Source: Chitinophaga costaii
GTDB lineage: Bacteria; Bacteroidota; Bacteroidia; Chitinophagales; Chitinophagaceae
NCBI RefSeq assembly: GCF_900094705.1
Contig: NZ_FMAR01000001.1
Coordinates: 496,001 to 560,000, forward strand
DNA: 64,000 nt
Reading direction: 5' to 3'
This document shows positions 62,641 to 64,000 of the stretch, in pieces. Position 1 is the first letter of the stretch. Each line of letters starts with the position of its first letter. Under the pieces are notes generated by a model, which was not told the origin of the DNA, made no database searches, and saw only the letters and a list, made by a program, of their open reading frames with translations. The position numbers were made by a program, and so were the translations under genes.

Positions 62641-63768
62641 ATGAAGAGAATTTATTTCGACAATGCTGCTACCACATCATTAGACCAGGAGGTGCTGGAT
62701 GAAATGTTACCCTACCTGACGGAGAAATTCGGCAATCCTTCCTCCATCTATTCCTATGGCCGCGAGTCCCGCCTGGGCATAGAAAACGCCCGTAAATCGG
62801 TAGCTAAAATATTGGGCGCTAACCCCGGGGAGATTTTCTTTACCTCCGGTGGCACCGAAAGTACCAATACTGCCATCCTGGCCGCCATCCGCGACCTGGG
62901 CTGCCGCCACATTATTTCCTCCCCCATTGAACACCACGCCACCCTGCACACAGTAGAGTACTTCCACAAAGCAGAAGGCATCCGCCTGAGTCATGTGAAA
63001 CTGCTGCCCAACGGTCATGTAGACCTGGAAGACCTGCGCCAGCTACTGGCCAGCGCCCCTGAGAAAACCCTGGTGACACTCATGCACGCCAATAACGAAA
63101 TTGGCAACCTGCTGGATATGCAGGCAGTGGGCAACTTATGCAAAGAATTTGACGCTATTTTCCATTCAGATACAGTGCAAACCGTGGGACATTATCCCTT
63201 TGACCTACGCCATACCCATGTACATTTTATTAACGGAGCCGGTCATAAATTCCATGGCCCTAAAGGCGTGGGCATTTTGTACATCAACGAAAACCTGAAG
63301 ATCACCCCCTTTATCCAGGGCGGCTCACAGGAGCGCAACATGCGCGCCGGTACGGAAAACCTGTACGGCATCGTAGGTTTTGCCAAGGCGCTGGAACTGG
63401 CCACCAAGGAGCATGAGGCACATAGCAACCATATTAACGCCGTACGTATGTACATGGCAGAACAACTGCAAAAACAGATACCCGGCGTTACTTTCAACGG
63501 CGACCTGTTTGGCAGAAGCCTTTACACCGTACTCAATGCTTCTTTCCCTAAAACGGAGAAAAGTGAAATGATCCTGTTTAACATGGACATTGCCGGCATC
63601 TGCGTGTCTGGCGGCTCAGCGTGTACCTCCGGTGCCGACATCGGATCGCACGTGATCGGCGCCATAAATCCAGACCCCAACCGCGTAGCAGTACGCTTCT
63701 CTTTCTCTAAATACAATACCAAGGAGGAAGTAGACGAAGTGATCGCCAAGTTGAAAGAACTATTGTAA
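62641..63768 (+). CDS. Cysteine desulfurase (NifS/IscS family)
   Basis: A 375-residue PLP enzyme that takes sulfur from cysteine for iron-sulfur clusters and tRNA thiolation. The PLP Lys203 is in NGAGHKFHGPKG, EHHATLH has the PLP-stacking His, and the sulfur-accepting Cys328 is in SGGSACTSG. The loop length around Cys is that of class I (IscS/NifS). It follows glmM after 161 bases with its own promoter box. No iscU or scaffold gene is next to it in the window. Confidence 0.93.
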   Translation: MKRIYFDNAATTSLDQEVLDEMLPYLTEKFGNPSSIYSYGRESRLGIENARKSVAKILGANPGEIFFTSGGTESTNTAILAAIRDLGCRHIISSPIEHHATLHTVEYFHKAEGIRLSHVKLLPNGHVDLEDLRQLLASAPEKTLVTLMHANNEIGNLLDMQAVGNLCKEFDAIFHSDTVQTVGHYPFDLRHTHVHFINGAGHKFHGPKGVGILYINENLKITPFIQGGSQERNMRAGTENLYGIVGFAKALELATKEHEAHSNHINAVRMYMAEQLQKQIPGVTFNGDLFGRSLYTVLNASFPKTEKSEMILFNMDIAGICVSGGSACTSGADIGSHVIGAINPDPNRVAVRFSFSKYNTKEEVDEVIAKLKELL

Positions 63769-63840
63769 AAGACTGGATAGGTCGTTGCAACCTGGGAAAA
63801 GTCCCATCTTTATTTTCTGTACTGTAGCATATGCGTTCGT

Positions 63841-63999
63841 TTACATACTTGTTGCGTATACCTTACGGGTGGTTTGCCAGTCTTCTACGCCAAACATTTT
63901 ATCGCCTACTACCGGCACATTTTTAATGGCGCCATCACTTCCTACTTCTATTTGCAATACCTCGTTGAACAAGGCTTCAAATACGCTGCAAGGCCCATC
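63841..63999 (-). CDS. C-terminal end of an unrecognised protein
   Basis: A minus-strand frame enters from the right edge and ends at TAA 63841-63843, giving 52 residues that include GPCSVFEALFNEVLQIEV and VPVVGDKMFGVEDWQTTRK. Composition and codon use look genuine. I do not recognise the family from this tail. It is convergent with the cysteine desulfurase. Confidence 0.55.
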   Translation of the reverse strand, partial: DGPCSVFEALFNEVLQIEVGSDGAIKNVPVVGDKMFGVEDWQTTRKVYATSM

Positions 64000-64000
64000 G

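Noticed and set aside
1..64000. CRISPR arrays, tRNA or rRNA genes, insertion sequences, prophage
   Set aside because: No regular direct repeats, no cloverleaf or rRNA sequence, and no transposase, integrase or phage gene was recognised.

Overview
The window reads as chromosome of a Bacteroidota bacterium, most likely a Chitinophagaceae member (Chitinophaga-like). The evidence is a SusC/SusD pair with a FecI/FecR-type sigma/anti-sigma pair, a secreted protein with a type B type IX secretion (T9SS) sorting domain, promoter boxes of the TAnnTTTG type, a MqnP-like UbiA prenyltransferase, and a large flexirubin/aryl-polyene pigment cluster. No tRNA, rRNA, CRISPR array, IS element or prophage was recognised.

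Layout. 1-12.1 kb is mostly housekeeping: partial lipB, rluD, a T9SS cargo protein, an ECF sigma/anti-sigma pair beside a truncated anti-sigma paralog, def, ruvX, a UbiA prenyltransferase, a TrmH-family methyltransferase and mutS. 12.1-12.75 kb has no intact gene. It holds a decayed gene remnant, a strong terminator and a cluster of palindromes. 12.75-17.3 kb has a DUF6702-type protein, a HupE/UreJ-like protein, an M1 peptidase and a secreted esterase. 17.5-24.7 kb is a SusD/SusC/FecR/ECF-sigma locus. 25-28 kb has an AraC regulator, a LacI regulator with a palindromic operator just before its start codon, and an SDR.

28.3-55.2 kb, all on the minus strand, is a flexirubin-type aryl-polyene cluster of 26 genes. 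A tyrosine ammonia-lyase resembling the Flavobacterium johnsoniae enzyme supplies 4-coumarate, and a PaaK-like AMP ligase would activate it. Two acyl carrier proteins, served by an AcpS-type phosphopantetheinyl transferase, carry the chain. Three ketosynthases with complete catalytic residues, one Cys-less chain-length-factor-like partner, a second short KS-like protein, a FabG reductase and two hotdog proteins would build the conjugated polyene. A halogenase-type FAD enzyme and methyltransferases could decorate the ring. A thioesterase, an LpxL-like acyltransferase, a C45 acyltransferase/hydrolase, a GT2-DUF2062 protein, LolA, a lipoprotein and a giant MMPL-PlsC-methyltransferase fusion would release, attach and export the pigment. 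No dialkylresorcinol synthase pair is present in the window, so the resorcinol half of a classical flexirubin must come from elsewhere or the product differs. Two tandem paralogous secreted proteins of unknown function sit in the middle of the cluster.

55.2-60.7 kb continues on the minus strand with a CorC/HlyC-like protein, a ZIP transporter, a PAP2 phosphatase, a SAM methyltransferase and an LTA-synthase-like sulfatase-fold protein. On the plus strand follow glmM (TTG start) and a cysteine desulfurase, then the C-terminal end of an unrecognised minus-strand gene at the window edge.
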